DNA of 64,000 bases from Chitinophagaceae bacterium (GTDB lineage: Bacteria > Bacteroidota > Bacteroidia > Chitinophagales > Chitinophagaceae): contig JAICGN010000001.1 in the NCBI GenBank assembly GCA_025923075.1, positions 51,607 to 115,606 on the forward strand. The letters are read 5' to 3'. Below are positions 42,075 to 51,427 of this stretch, piece after piece. The notes below the pieces were generated by a model. The model did no database searches. It worked only from the letters and a program-made list of their open reading frames with translations, and was not told where the DNA came from. Made by a program: the position numbers and the translations under genes. Each line of letters starts with the position of its first letter. The stretch's first letter is position 1.

Positions 42075-43651
42075 AAGTACGCTGGAAAGTAGCACTGCAG
42101 CGAAGCACCACGCGCCCTTTCCCCTTCGGCCTCAATAAAACCGCCATGCATTTCCATAATTTTTTTGCAAATCGCAAGCCCCATACCGGATCCTTTATAT
42201 TTACCCTGGTCAGGTAGCTGGTGGAAAAGCTCAAACATTTTATCCATTTCTTTCTGCTGAAAGCCAATACCATTGTCAGACACCGTAACAATAATATAAC
42301 CAGTATTATTTACGGCTTTTGGCATAGCATCCAATTCTTCTGCCCTTGAATGATGTATTTTAATTATTGGATCAACGTCAGGCTTTCTGAATTTGACCGC
42401 ATTATCAATTAAATTTGTGATCAGCCGGGAAAATAGAATTGGATCAGCCGGCAAGGATGGCAATTCGGCCAAATTAACTGATGCATTAGCCTCCTCGATC
42501 TTTCCGTTCATGCCGGATAATACACTTTCTATAATGTGGTTTGGATTGATCAATTCTTTCTTTATTCCAATATCGTATAGCTGGAGATAGTTTGTAATAT
42601 CATTGGTTAGCAATTTCATTTTCTGTATGGCGGATTGTGCCCGTCTCAAATTAGCGCGACTGGAATCGGATAAAGTACGGGCTTCGTTTGTTACGATCGC
42701 TTCAAGGTTTATATAGACCTGCCGGAGCGCTTCACTGTAATTATTAGCTGTAATGCTGTTGAAGCTTTTGAGTTCAGCGTTGAGCGACCGGAGCTCGTTG
42801 TTTATAACGGAAAGGGATTTATTCAATTCCATTATCTTTTCTTCCGATTGTTTAGCTGCCGTAATATCGACATCCACACCCAATACTTTCTCTATTTGCT
42901 CATCTTCATTTTTTAGCGTAGCTGCTTTTATTTTTAATGTCTTTACAGTTCCGTTAAAGTTTATACGAAGCGTTTCTTCAAACGGGTGAAAATTTTTCTC
43001 AATGTCGTCAACAATTTTTTGTGCAATCGCCAGATCTTTTTCTATGGAGTATTTTAAATAAACAGACGGTTCGACAGGTGTGTTTTTTTTCATTTGGAAC
43101 AACCGGTACATCCCGTCGCTCCACAAAAACTCTTTTGTATTGATATCGTATTCCCAACTGCCAGCCTCCGCAAGCTCTTCGGCTTGTTTCAGGATATTAT
43201 GCTGTGCCACCAGTTCCTTTTCAGCCTTTTTTCGTGCTGTAATATCTTCTGAACTAACGACAATGCCATCGCCAAGCTTCACCGTCGTGACCCTGAACCA
43301 GCTGTCGGATCTTTCATTTTTATCATGTAATTCAAAATCCTGAACCGAATTGTCTTCCAGGGCCTTTATATATTTCCTAAAAATCTCTTTCTCCGTGATT
43401 CCGGGAAACAGCTCACTATATCTCTTCCCGACCATATCATTGCAGCCGGCATCCAGCATTCCTTTATTACTTGCAAAAACACATTCGAAATCGATAATCT
43501 GCTGTGACCCGTTGCGGGTAGGTTTTAGATACGCAATTCCTGTTAACGAAGCATTGATAACAGATTGTAACAGGTTGTTGCTTCCTGTTATTTCATGTTC
43601 ATGCGCATGACTTTGGTCGGGTATCGATCCCTTTTTTTTGTTTACAGCCAT
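42071..43651 (-). CDS. PAS-domain sensor histidine kinase lacking the phospho-acceptor histidine
   Basis: 526 residues, no membrane span. PAS domains lie at about 25-140 and 155-265 (AGSWEYDINTKEFLWSDGMY; LGVDVDITAAKQSEEK). A coiled coil at 265-300 follows, then a dimerisation helix pair and a HATPase domain. The ATPase is complete: N box RLITNLIDNAVKFRK, G1 VSDNGIGFQQKEM and G2 KGSGMGLAICKKIMEMHGG. The H-box position, usually SHDLQEPLR, reads ANNYSEALR, with N303 in place of His. It therefore should not autophosphorylate in the normal way. It might act as a partner or allosteric regulator. No response regulator is adjacent. Confidence 0.85.
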   Translation of the reverse strand: MAVNKKKGSIPDQSHAHEHEITGSNNLLQSVINASLTGIAYLKPTRNGSQQIIDFECVFASNKGMLDAGCNDMVGKRYSELFPGITEKEIFRKYIKALEDNSVQDFELHDKNERSDSWFRVTTVKLGDGIVVSSEDITARKKAEKELVAQHNILKQAEELAEAGSWEYDINTKEFLWSDGMYRLFQMKKNTPVEPSVYLKYSIEKDLAIAQKIVDDIEKNFHPFEETLRINFNGTVKTLKIKAATLKNEDEQIEKVLGVDVDITAAKQSEEKIMELNKSLSVINNELRSLNAELKSFNSITANNYSEALRQVYINLEAIVTNEARTLSDSSRANLRRAQSAIQKMKLLTNDITNYLQLYDIGIKKELINPNHIIESVLSGMNGKIEEANASVNLAELPSLPADPILFSRLITNLIDNAVKFRKPDVDPIIKIHHSRAEELDAMPKAVNNTGYIIVTVSDNGIGFQQKEMDKMFELFHQLPDQGKYKGSGMGLAICKKIMEMHGGFIEAEGERARGASLQCYFPAYF

Positions 43652-43976
43652 TAATTGTAATACCTAACATTTAAGCCCTATGGAGCAACTCTAATCAGAA
43701 GATTCGTCCCGACTTATTACAGTCTTATTTACAGAATTAATACTTCTAGATTTCGATTCAGTATTGAGTGAATGGAAGTATGTAAAAACTCACTGAAGTG
43801 GTAGGTTAAAGGTAACGAAGCTTGTGCATACTAACATTTATTTAAATCCATGCTCTAAGCTCTATGAGCTACTAACAATGTTTATACCTTGTTTAAACTA
43901 ATTATTCATTTTTTTGTTAGGGAAGGGGTAGAAAGCCCTTAGCTGTTTACCCGAAGAGAATACAGTTCTCACTAAG
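43652..43976. other. Gene-free gap, nothing recognised
   Basis: 325 bases between the kinase gene and folC, both on the minus strand. There is no open frame of note, no tRNA-like cloverleaf, no clear TAnnTTTG box and no member of the palindromic families seen elsewhere. Confidence 0.5.
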
Positions 43977-45269
43977 TCAGGTAATGGTTACCTCGCCGAC
44001 TAAAAATACACTGCCACACACAAGTATCAGGTCATCGTTATGTGCTTTTGATCTTGCTGCTCTAATAGCAGTGTTCACATCGGCGAAAACATCTCCATTT
44101 AAATTTTGAGCGGTGGCTTTTGACTTTAAAATGCCTGCAGGCAATGCCCGGGGAATTTGAGCCTGGGTAAAATAATAAATGGCGGAACGGGGGAGCAGTG
44201 ATAAAACCTTATCTATCTCTTTGTCTTTTACCATTCCAATAATGATGTGCAATTGATGATGCGTTGTCAACTCGATTTGTTGGACGATCTGTTTGATACC
44301 ATCATCATTATGCCCAACGTCTAATACAATGGTTGGGCGTTCATGGATAATTTCCCAACGTCCGTGCAATCCTGTAAGTTTTTTTGCTTTTTGTAAACCG
44401 TTCCGAATGTCATTTTCATCAATGTTATAATTTAAATCTTTTAAGACAGAACAAGCTTCAAGCACTGTAAGCAAATTTTTGCTTTGATAAATTCCCGGCA
44501 GGTCAAGATGATATTTTTTATGATCGGTTTTCCCCCGTTCTGCCACTTCTACAATTAGTTCATGTTTTTGCCATTCCCAACCGACCACATTTCTGTTTTG
44601 CGTTGCAGAATAAATAATCGCTTTTTTTTCTGCAGCAATTTTTTCAAAAATGGGTTTTGTTACGGGTAAAGTTTCTCCAATTACAACAGGAATACTTTGT
44701 TTAATAATACCCGCTTTTTCAAAGGCAATTTTCTCTAGTGAATCACCAAGTATATTCATGTGATCCCAGCCAATATTTGTGATAACAGAAAGTTCGGGTG
44801 TAATAATATTGGTACTGTCAAATCTTCCTCCGAGTCCGACTTCGATAACCGCAATGTCGATTTTTTGTTGAACAAAATAATCAAACGCCATTGCTACTGT
44901 TATTTCGAAAAAACTGGGTTCTATTTCTTCGATCAGCGGCTTTATTTTTTCAGTGAAGTCAATTACAAAACCCTCACCGATCATTTCTCCGTTTACTTTT
45001 ATCCTTTCCCTAAAATCTTTTAAATGCGGAGAAGTATAAAGTCCCGTTTTATATCCCGCGCTTTGTAATATCGAAGCAATCATATGGCTTACTGACCCTT
45101 TCCCATTTGTTCCTGCGACATGTATACTTTTGAATTTCTGATGTGGGTTGCCAAGATGTTCGCATAGGGTAATTGTATTCGTGAGATCTTTCTTAAATGC
45201 CGCAGCCCCAATTCGGCTGAACATAGGCAATCGTGAAAACAAATATTCAATTGTGGACTGGTAGTTCAT
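43977..45269 (-). CDS. folC: Folylpolyglutamate synthase / dihydrofolate synthase
   Basis: 430 residues of the Mur-ligase superfamily. The motifs are the P-loop IHVAGTNGKGSVSHMIASIL, then GLYTSPHLKDFRERIKVNG, VIEVGLGGRFDSTNIITPEL, SVITNIGWDHMNILGDSLEK and VLDVGHNDDGIKQIVQQI. It adds glutamate to dihydropteroate and to folates. Length is normal and no fusion is seen. Confidence 0.94.
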   Translation of the reverse strand: MNYQSTIEYLFSRLPMFSRIGAAAFKKDLTNTITLCEHLGNPHQKFKSIHVAGTNGKGSVSHMIASILQSAGYKTGLYTSPHLKDFRERIKVNGEMIGEGFVIDFTEKIKPLIEEIEPSFFEITVAMAFDYFVQQKIDIAVIEVGLGGRFDSTNIITPELSVITNIGWDHMNILGDSLEKIAFEKAGIIKQSIPVVIGETLPVTKPIFEKIAAEKKAIIYSATQNRNVVGWEWQKHELIVEVAERGKTDHKKYHLDLPGIYQSKNLLTVLEACSVLKDLNYNIDENDIRNGLQKAKKLTGLHGRWEIIHERPTIVLDVGHNDDGIKQIVQQIELTTHHQLHIIIGMVKDKEIDKVLSLLPRSAIYYFTQAQIPRALPAGILKSKATAQNLNGDVFADVNTAIRAARSKAHNDDLILVCGSVFLVGEVTIT

Positions 45270-45421
45270 TTAATTATTCAAATCTGGTTATTATGCAGGA
45301 TAAAGTTGACAATAATACAGACAATTCCACATATCAACGAACCGGTTATATTTAATTCCTGCACTAAGGAAGCTGCGTACTTTAAAGATGAATGATTATA
45401 GCGAGGACCCTCATAAAGCAC

Positions 45422-45943
45422 TTATTGCCGGATCAATGATTGGTAAAGCTGATAATTTTCCTCATCGAAACAAACAAAATAGACCTTGCTTATGAAAGTA
45501 TGCTGTTTCAAAAAAACTGAAACCGAAGTGATCGCAACATCCGCAGCTTCCTTTTTAGGATATCCATAAACACCAGTGCTGATATTGGGGAAAGCAATTG
45601 AAGATAATTTGTGTTCAAGTGCAAGGTTCAAACTATTTTGATAGCAGGCAGCAAGTAATTCCTGTTCATCATTTTTGCCGCCATGCCAAACCGGTCCTAC
45701 AGTATGTATTACAAATTTTGCTGGCAAGTGACCGCCGGTTGTGATCACAGCCTCGCCAGTTTTGCAGCCCCCTTGTTTTGCAACAATCATCCTGCATTCT
45801 TCAAGTATCGCTGGCCCGCCTGCACGATGGATAGCGCCATCAACACCGCCACCGCCCATCAGGCTTGAATTTGCTGCATTGACAATAGCATCAACCGTCA
45901 ATTTAGTTATATCGCCTTTTAGTAATTCAATGTTGCCTGGCAT
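45422..45943 (-). CDS. Macrodomain protein (O-acetyl-ADP-ribose deacetylase type)
   Basis: 173 residues from ATG 45941-45943 ([20 protein letters not shown]). An upstream ATG at 45967 would fall in the terminator of the preceding TonB-family gene, so it is rejected. The ADP-ribose-binding motifs are [32 protein letters not shown] and [20 protein letters not shown]. Such MacroD-type enzymes remove acetyl-ADP-ribose or mono-ADP-ribose. Confidence 0.9.
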   Translation of the reverse strand: MPGNIELLKGDITKLTVDAIVNAANSSLMGGGGVDGAIHRAGGPAILEECRMIVAKQGGCKTGEAVITTGGHLPAKFVIHTVGPVWHGGKNDEQELLAACYQNSLNLALEHKLSSIAFPNISTGVYGYPKKEAADVAITSVSVFLKQHTFISKVYFVCFDEENYQLYQSLIRQ

Positions 45944-45947
45944 AGTA

Positions 45948-45986
45948 AGCAAAAATAAAAATGCCACCTTGTTTTACAAGATGGCA
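45948..45986 (-). terminator. Rho-independent terminator of the TonB-family gene
   Basis: On the minus strand, ATGCCATCTTGT, an AAA loop and ACAAGGTGGCAT form a 12-base stem with one mismatch. It is followed by TTTTTATTTTT. It lies 22 bases after the stop at 46008. Confidence 0.8.
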
Positions 45987-46007
45987 TCGCACAATTAATC
46001 TTAAAGC

Positions 46008-46868
46008 CTATCCGCCTGTGCGAATATTAAATTCATAAACCACGACTGATTCTTCACCGGTCCTGTTAAAACGGTTTCTTCTTAACCAATCACGAATAAT
46101 ATCTTTGGCCTGGCCATCACTCATTAAAGAGCCTCTTACGGTTCTGACCAGTGTACCCACACCGTCAGCAGAAACTTTTATTTCAGCTTCCACCTTACCA
46201 GAAATATTTTCACCAGCATCTAATTTACCTGATGTCACGATCGTTCTGTTTCCACTTACTCGTTTAGGCCCGGTACCGGTACCAACGCCGGTGCCATTGC
46301 CGCCACCAGACCCGCCGCCAGTGCCGCCACTGTAACCTGGTCCTCTGCCTACACCCGTACCAGTTCCATTACCACCAGCAATATCATATTTATCTGCCGT
46401 GCCGCCACCAGTTCCGGTCCCGGTAAGTGTTTTACCAGCGACAGCTTTTGGTCTTGGAGGTGCAGGTGTTTCGATAATCTGCTTGGGAACTGTTTTTGTA
46501 ACTGCAGTATTAGGGACCACTTTAGTCGCTTCAGGTTTTGGGTTCGGAGGCTTTGTTGCAGGAGGCGCTTCCTCATCTTTGTCATTAGTTTCAAAATCCC
46601 TGGAATCTTCACGAACACCAGGCACTACGGCTGGTTTTGCAATACCTTTTTCCTCGGGAGCTTTTACTGTATTACCGCCGCCACCCCCGCCGCCGGATCT
46701 AATATCAACACGCTGTTCAAGCTGTACCTCAACATACATATCCTGCGGAGGAAATTCGATAACGGGTAAAGGCCATTTTAAAAAGATAAAAGTTAAAAGC
46801 ATTGCAAGGGCCACGCCACCTGTAATAAGCCCCGCCCGCTTGTTCTTTTCTTTTTCAAAACTTTGCAT
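46008..46868 (-). CDS. TonB-family protein with glycine-rich linker
   Basis: 286 residues from ATG 46868 (MQSFEKEKNKRAG). The frame reaches ATG 46889, but the promoter box TACTTTTG at 46891-46898 would put the transcript start there, so the inner ATG is preferred. There is one membrane span (GLITGGVALAMLLTFIFLKW), a PPQDMYVEVQL strand, a proline/lysine stretch (PATKPPNPKPEATKVVP) and a long glycine/threonine linker (about 165-215). A C-terminal TonB-like domain follows (GKVEAEIKVSADGVGTLVRT, IIRDWLRRNRFNRTGEESVV). It may act as an energy transducer, but the linker and domain are divergent. Confidence 0.78.
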   Translation of the reverse strand: MQSFEKEKNKRAGLITGGVALAMLLTFIFLKWPLPVIEFPPQDMYVEVQLEQRVDIRSGGGGGGGNTVKAPEEKGIAKPAVVPGVREDSRDFETNDKDEEAPPATKPPNPKPEATKVVPNTAVTKTVPKQIIETPAPPRPKAVAGKTLTGTGTGGGTADKYDIAGGNGTGTGVGRGPGYSGGTGGGSGGGNGTGVGTGTGPKRVSGNRTIVTSGKLDAGENISGKVEAEIKVSADGVGTLVRTVRGSLMSDGQAKDIIRDWLRRNRFNRTGEESVVVYEFNIRTGG

Positions 46869-46890
46869 CATAGCGGTATAGTAATTCATA

Positions 46891-46921
46891 CAAAAGTAAC
46901 CGGGTGAGTTTTTGAATTCAA
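46891..46921 (-). promoter_or_regulatory. Promoter of the TonB-family gene (TTG-N20-TACTTTTG)
   Basis: The minus strand carries TACTTTTG at 46891-46898 and TTG at 46919-46921, spacer 20. This is a full match to the Bacteroidota promoter form. Confidence 0.65.
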
Positions 46922-47182
46922 GGGATTGTTGTTCACACCTGTTGATTAAACGTGCAAAGCCTATGCAACTTGCCTGAGCAGGGTTATTTTAATTGTTAAT
47001 TTTTTGTTTATCCACAATATGCGAAGTGCATATCGAAAATTTACATCGAATGTTCGTCATTGCGAGTTCGTGTCTTCTAAGGGCTATTACCAATTACCAT
47101 CGACAAACGTGAGACGTTAAACGTGCGACCGCAAAATCTCACTTCTCACGTCTCACGTTTAACATTTGACTTTTTACTTAAG
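46922..47182. repeat. Gene-free gap with dispersed repeats
   Basis: No gene is seen. The right half holds TTCGTCATTGCGAG (about 47051-47064). It also has a GTGAGACGTTAAACGTG stretch and the inverse CACGTCTCACGTTTAAC (about 47108-47163), related to the 14-base tandem repeat at 2281-2322. The inverse pair could form a hairpin. Confidence 0.5.
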
Positions 47183-47917
47183 TCATCCAAGTTTCTTATA
47201 AATCCAGAAAGGAGTCCACCTCATCAATTTTGCTACCAGCCACCATCGCTTACTTACGTACACTTTTCGTTTCTTTCTATCAATCGCAGTGATCATTTGT
47301 TGTGCTGCTTTTTCTAATGATACTAACCAAAACCTTTTATTTCCTTTTGCCATTTTGGTATCAACAAATCCGGGTTCAATACAGGTAATTCCAATATCTT
47401 TTTTAATTCTCTTTGCCTTGATTGCCAACGCTTCAAAGTAATTACTTTGAAAAGCCTTTGAAGCACTGTATGCAGGCGCCCAACTATTACCCCTGTTGGC
47501 AGCAATTGATGAAATAACCGCCATGCTGCCATGTCCCTGCTTTATAAGATAATTAAAGCTCCAGTTAGCTATTTCTATAAATCCATTCACATTTGTATCC
47601 ACAGTTGCCTTATCAAGCTGCCAATCTAATTCTTTACTGGGTTCACCAATACCTGAGCTGTATACCAAAATATCCAACCCACCAATTTCCCGGATAAGAG
47701 CACTAAGTTTTACAATGTTTTCACTAGCCGTCACATCGAAACATGCTGTTTTGATTTTACCCGGAAAGTTTTTTTCGATCTCATCCAATAGTTCCTTTCT
47801 TCTTCCTGTTATACCCACGATATTTCCCTTTGCAGCATATTGCTCAGCCATTTTTCTACCAATGCCTGAAGTAGCGCCTATGATGATGATCCGTTTCATT
47901 TGATTATCGGCATTCAT
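47183..47917 (-). CDS. SDR-family NAD(P)-dependent oxidoreductase
   Basis: 244 residues. The Rossmann motif is IIIGATSGIGRKMAEQYAAK, the catalytic serine lies in VISSIAANRG, and Y/K are in PAYSASKAFQSNYFEAL. The C-terminus (WWLVAKLMRWTPFWIYKKLG) is short and basic/hydrophobic. The substrate is unknown. The ATG overlaps the MFS stop as ATGA, so the two are translationally coupled; a second ATG six codons in is possible. Confidence 0.88.
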   Translation of the reverse strand: MNADNQMKRIIIIGATSGIGRKMAEQYAAKGNIVGITGRRKELLDEIEKNFPGKIKTACFDVTASENIVKLSALIREIGGLDILVYSSGIGEPSKELDWQLDKATVDTNVNGFIEIANWSFNYLIKQGHGSMAVISSIAANRGNSWAPAYSASKAFQSNYFEALAIKAKRIKKDIGITCIEPGFVDTKMAKGNKRFWLVSLEKAAQQMITAIDRKKRKVYVSKRWWLVAKLMRWTPFWIYKKLG

Positions 47918-49131
47918 TTATTTCTTATCAATCTAATCATACTTGGCAATCCAACGATTGCACCAAGTCCTAACAAGGCAAATGTATTTTCACCACCAAG
48001 TATTCCAGCAGAATGAAATAACCGGTCGATAACATAAAGACTTATCGTGGTGATCGCAAAACCTATCGAGTTATAAATTGTCAACGCAGTACCTCTTAAT
48101 TCATCGGGTGCATATTGAGCCACCAGTGTTGAAAATTGTGGTGAGTCCGGAGAAACAGTAGCTCCCCAAACCAAAAGCAAAGCAATAAAAAGAAAGGAAG
48201 GAAACGAATAGCTAAGCGGGGAAATAATACAACAAAGTCCGGATATAAATAGTGCCCATGCAGCTACCCTGGCGCTGCCAATTCTTTGCGATAAATATCC
48301 ACCCGCAACAGAGGCGATACTTCCAATGGCAATTACAATAAAACTCAAAAAGGAAACATCAAGTTGCTGGTCATTTTTTTTTGAATACAGCTCAAATATA
48401 AGTGGAACAAACCCCCAAAAGGAATACAATTCCCACATATGACCAAAATAGCCAATTGCCGCTTGTCTCCACTTACGCGAGCTGAATATTTCTCCAAAAG
48501 CATCCCATCGAAAACTTCCCGATTTTTTTCTGAAGGGCCCATCGCCGACAAATACAAGCATCATTAATGCACCTGCGAATGCTATTAGTGAGGTAATATA
48601 TAAGACCGACTTCCACGGCAGATCAAATTCACGGTTTTTCAGTAAATGCGGAAATGCAGTTCCCAGCATTAAGGCTCCCAATAAATATCCAAGCGCTTTA
48701 CCTAACCCTTTTTCATACCAGTCTGCTGCGATCTTCATGCCTACAGGATAAATTCCGGCAATAAAGAAACCTGTAAGAAAGCGAAAAAAGAATAGAGTAG
48801 TTCCATCAGTTACAAACCAGACAACAGCGGAGTTGGTCAATGCGCCCAATAAAGAACTGATAAAAAATAATTTCACGGGTGAAAAACGATCGGCCAAAGA
48901 AAAGAATGCAAATAGTAGCGTGCCGGCAATAAAACCAAGCATTACTGCCGAGGTAACGAGACTTACTGCATACTGGCTGAGCTGAAGGGTTTGTTTTAAT
49001 TCCGGTAGCACCGCATTCCCAACAAACCAAAGCGATGTGCCCGCAAACTGCGAAAGCACAATAACAGGTAAAACTTTTTTATTGATGTTGGCTTCAATCA
49101 AGCAGTTGGCTTTATTTCTTAAGATTGGCAA
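47914..49131 (-). CDS. MFS transporter
   Basis: About 405 residues, twelve predicted spans. The N-terminus is LPVIVLSQFAGTSLWFVGNA. The loop after helix 2 is FSLADRFSPVKLFFISSLLG, and the middle part is IYPVGMKIAADWYEKGLGKA. No ATG precedes the first helix. TTG 49131 overlaps the EamA gene by 20 bases, and TTG 49101 would start 11 bases after it; either is possible. The substrate is unknown. It lies in a run EamA - MFS - SDR that is likely one transcript. Confidence 0.85.
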   Translation of the reverse strand: MPILRNKANCLIEANINKKVLPVIVLSQFAGTSLWFVGNAVLPELKQTLQLSQYAVSLVTSAVMLGFIAGTLLFAFFSLADRFSPVKLFFISSLLGALTNSAVVWFVTDGTTLFFFRFLTGFFIAGIYPVGMKIAADWYEKGLGKALGYLLGALMLGTAFPHLLKNREFDLPWKSVLYITSLIAFAGALMMLVFVGDGPFRKKSGSFRWDAFGEIFSSRKWRQAAIGYFGHMWELYSFWGFVPLIFELYSKKNDQQLDVSFLSFIVIAIGSIASVAGGYLSQRIGSARVAAWALFISGLCCIISPLSYSFPSFLFIALLLVWGATVSPDSPQFSTLVAQYAPDELRGTALTIYNSIGFAITTISLYVIDRLFHSAGILGGENTFALLGLGAIVGLPSMIRLIRNK

Positions 49132-50017
49132 TCACCAAACCGGCCACGACTAAAATAAAACTTATAATATGAATAGAAGTAATTTTTTCATTCAATAAAA
49201 AAACGGCTTCGATGCTGCTAAACACCGGGATCAAATTTCCAAACAATGCCGTTCGGCCGCTTCCCAGGGCAACAATTGCTTTATTCCAGATAAGAAAGCA
49301 AATAACTGATGCACCGATACCAAGGTATAAGATAGCGGATATATTAAATCCATTAAAAGCGAACCCGCCTTCAGTTTTTAGCTCAAATAAATAGAACGGT
49401 AACAAAACAATAGTGCCCAGGGAAAAGATGACAAAAAGAAAATTAACAGGATGCATGGCCGCCGGTTTCTTTTTGACCGATGTATTGTAAATAGCAAATG
49501 TGAGGGCCGCCGCCAATATCCACCAGTCACCTTTTGTGAATTTGAATGAAACCAGGTTTTGAAAATTTCCGTTGCTTAATAAGATCAATATACCTGTAAT
49601 ACAAACAAGCATACCAACGATTCTCAATGCGGGAATTCTTTCTTTCAAAAATATTTTTGCAAGTATAACAGACATGATAGGAGAGGAACATGTACCAAGA
49701 ATAGCCATATTGATCGCAGTTGAGTAATGACCGGCTATATAAACAAACGTATTGAACATGCTTACACCCGTAGCTGCTGCCAATAGAAAGAAAAGAAATC
49801 TTTGCCTGATGACCTTTCGTTCTGCAAAAAAATATTTCCATGCAAATGGAAGAATGATAACCGTTGCTGTGAGCCAGCGATAGAATGCAAGTGTCACAGG
49901 TGGAATGTCTTTTATTACTCCTCTTGCAATGATAAAATTGCCTGACCAGATAAATGTGGCAAGGACGGCGAGACTGATACCAATAAGAATTTGACGTCGA
50001 TGATGTGTGTTATCCAT
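49112..50017 (-). CDS. EamA/DMT-family transporter
   Basis: 301 residues, ten predicted spans in two EamA halves. The first begins ISLAVLATFIWSGNFIIARG and contains LAFYRWLTATVIILPFAWKY. The second begins WWILAAALTFAIYNTSVKKK and ends AVFLLNEKITSIHIISFILV. Members export amino acids or metabolites; no substrate can be named. It is followed directly by the MFS gene. Confidence 0.88.
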   Translation of the reverse strand: MDNTHHRRQILIGISLAVLATFIWSGNFIIARGVIKDIPPVTLAFYRWLTATVIILPFAWKYFFAERKVIRQRFLFFLLAAATGVSMFNTFVYIAGHYSTAINMAILGTCSSPIMSVILAKIFLKERIPALRIVGMLVCITGILILLSNGNFQNLVSFKFTKGDWWILAAALTFAIYNTSVKKKPAAMHPVNFLFVIFSLGTIVLLPFYLFELKTEGGFAFNGFNISAILYLGIGASVICFLIWNKAIVALGSGRTALFGNLIPVFSSIEAVFLLNEKITSIHIISFILVVAGLVIANLKK

Positions 50018-50046
50018 GAAGAGCCATCAAAAATACCCTTTAGCAC

Positions 50047-51360
50047 TTATAGATGCGCAAAGTCCATTTCAAAATTCCCCTGAATCCGTTCCATTGATGG
50101 ATTGAAGTAACCAAACTTCAGATCGGGAAATTCTTCATGTAGCAGTTCCATTGCTTGTTTTACGCCGAGACATTCGCCGGTGTCGGTTACGCCGATCTTT
50201 CCAAGATACCAGTCAGGATCGATATTGAAATTTCGCCACTGGATCATCTTTAACCCGGTTTCTTTAATAAGTTTTCTTAATGCTTCATATTCAGCGACTG
50301 AGTCCGTCATTCCCGGGAAAACAAAATAGTTGATCGAAGTCCAGCCGCCATAACTATTCATCACTTTCAGGCTTTCAACAATATCGTCGAAGTCATAGTT
50401 GTTCGGACGGTAATACGGCATATAAATTTCTCTCCGGGCAGAGTTGGTACTGACCCGAATTGAATTCAAGCCGGCTTCACATAAAACTCTTACTGCTTTT
50501 GGATCGGAACCGTTGGTGTTGATATTGATACTTCCTTTGTTTGTATGTTTCCTGATCTCAATTATTGAATCACGAATCGTTTCCCACATCAGCAACGGCT
50601 CGCCCTCACATCCTTGCCCAAAACTGATAAGCGGATATGGAGCTGTTTCAAGATGTGGAACTGTGAATTCCACTATTTCTTCTGTCATTGGCTTAAACGT
50701 CAAACGATCTTGTGTTGATACAATCGGTTCTTCGTCTGGTTGCAGTGAAATACAGCCAACACAGTTCGCATTACATGCCGGGGAAACGGGAACCGGACAT
50801 TCCCAGCGACCTAGTGAAAAATTTCTTGCCGCCGGACAATGGTATGTCAGGCAACAGTTTTCCATCAAATGTTTTACAAGTCGGTTATGCGGATAGGCTT
50901 TTAATAAATATGCAGCGCCTTCATTTATCTTTTGCTGATCATAACCACTACATTCCTGGCGGATATCTTTTTCAATTCTTAGTGCCGGCACATAAAATTT
51001 ATTGTCGTGCCAGCCCACTGCGGTATAGCAGAATAAAGGGAGTACCGGGGCATTTTTTTCTGACTCGTATGCCGCGAGATAGAGACCTGTATGTGCCGGA
51101 GGAATAAATGCAGCAACTGCCCATCCTTTTTCACACAAACGCATTTCTCCGGATTGCACATCAATACCAATGCCTCTTCTGCCGGGTAATTCATACAAAG
51201 AACCGCCTTCAGGTAATTCCATCCAGTCGTCTTCAGGGACTGGCAAGGCATCCCATCCGCTTCTGCCGGTAGTGTATAATGAAGTGTCTTCAAAAATATT
51301 CCCCTTGCTGTCGGAGTAAAGAATGTATGGTGAATGTTTGAATGTCATTGTCGTTGTCAA
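50047..51360 (-). CDS. Radical SAM protein of unknown function with long N-terminal domain
   Basis: 437 residues. The cluster motif is PACNANCVGCISLQ (C196, C200, C203, CX3CX2C). Further core motifs are SFGQGCEGEPLLMWETIRDS (GGE-like), SININTNGSDPKAVRVLCEA and GLNSIRVSTNSARREIYMPY. An N-terminal region of about 190 residues precedes the core and has additional cysteines (C169, C170, C175, C188), which might hold another metal or cluster. No peptide substrate, SPASM tail or known partner gene is visible. Orthologues are widespread without assigned role, as far as I know. Confidence 0.8.
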   Translation of the reverse strand: MTTTMTFKHSPYILYSDSKGNIFEDTSLYTTGRSGWDALPVPEDDWMELPEGGSLYELPGRRGIGIDVQSGEMRLCEKGWAVAAFIPPAHTGLYLAAYESEKNAPVLPLFCYTAVGWHDNKFYVPALRIEKDIRQECSGYDQQKINEGAAYLLKAYPHNRLVKHLMENCCLTYHCPAARNFSLGRWECPVPVSPACNANCVGCISLQPDEEPIVSTQDRLTFKPMTEEIVEFTVPHLETAPYPLISFGQGCEGEPLLMWETIRDSIIEIRKHTNKGSININTNGSDPKAVRVLCEAGLNSIRVSTNSARREIYMPYYRPNNYDFDDIVESLKVMNSYGGWTSINYFVFPGMTDSVAEYEALRKLIKETGLKMIQWRNFNIDPDWYLGKIGVTDTGECLGVKQAMELLHEEFPDLKFGYFNPSMERIQGNFEMDFAHL

Positions 51361-51427
51361 AAGTCAGAAGAGACAAGGCATGCCCTGTCTGTACCAAAAT
51401 CAAAAAAAATTTAATCTGCAAAAATCG

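Noticed and set aside
43652..43976. Possible RNA gene in the gap before folC
   Set aside because: No tRNA T-loop, no known RNA motif and no clear promoter-terminator pair were found by eye.
46105..46881. Long plus-strand ORFs opposite the TonB-family gene
   Set aside because: They are the antisense of the glycine/proline-rich linker, which leaves few stops. Promoter, terminator and domain content support the minus strand.
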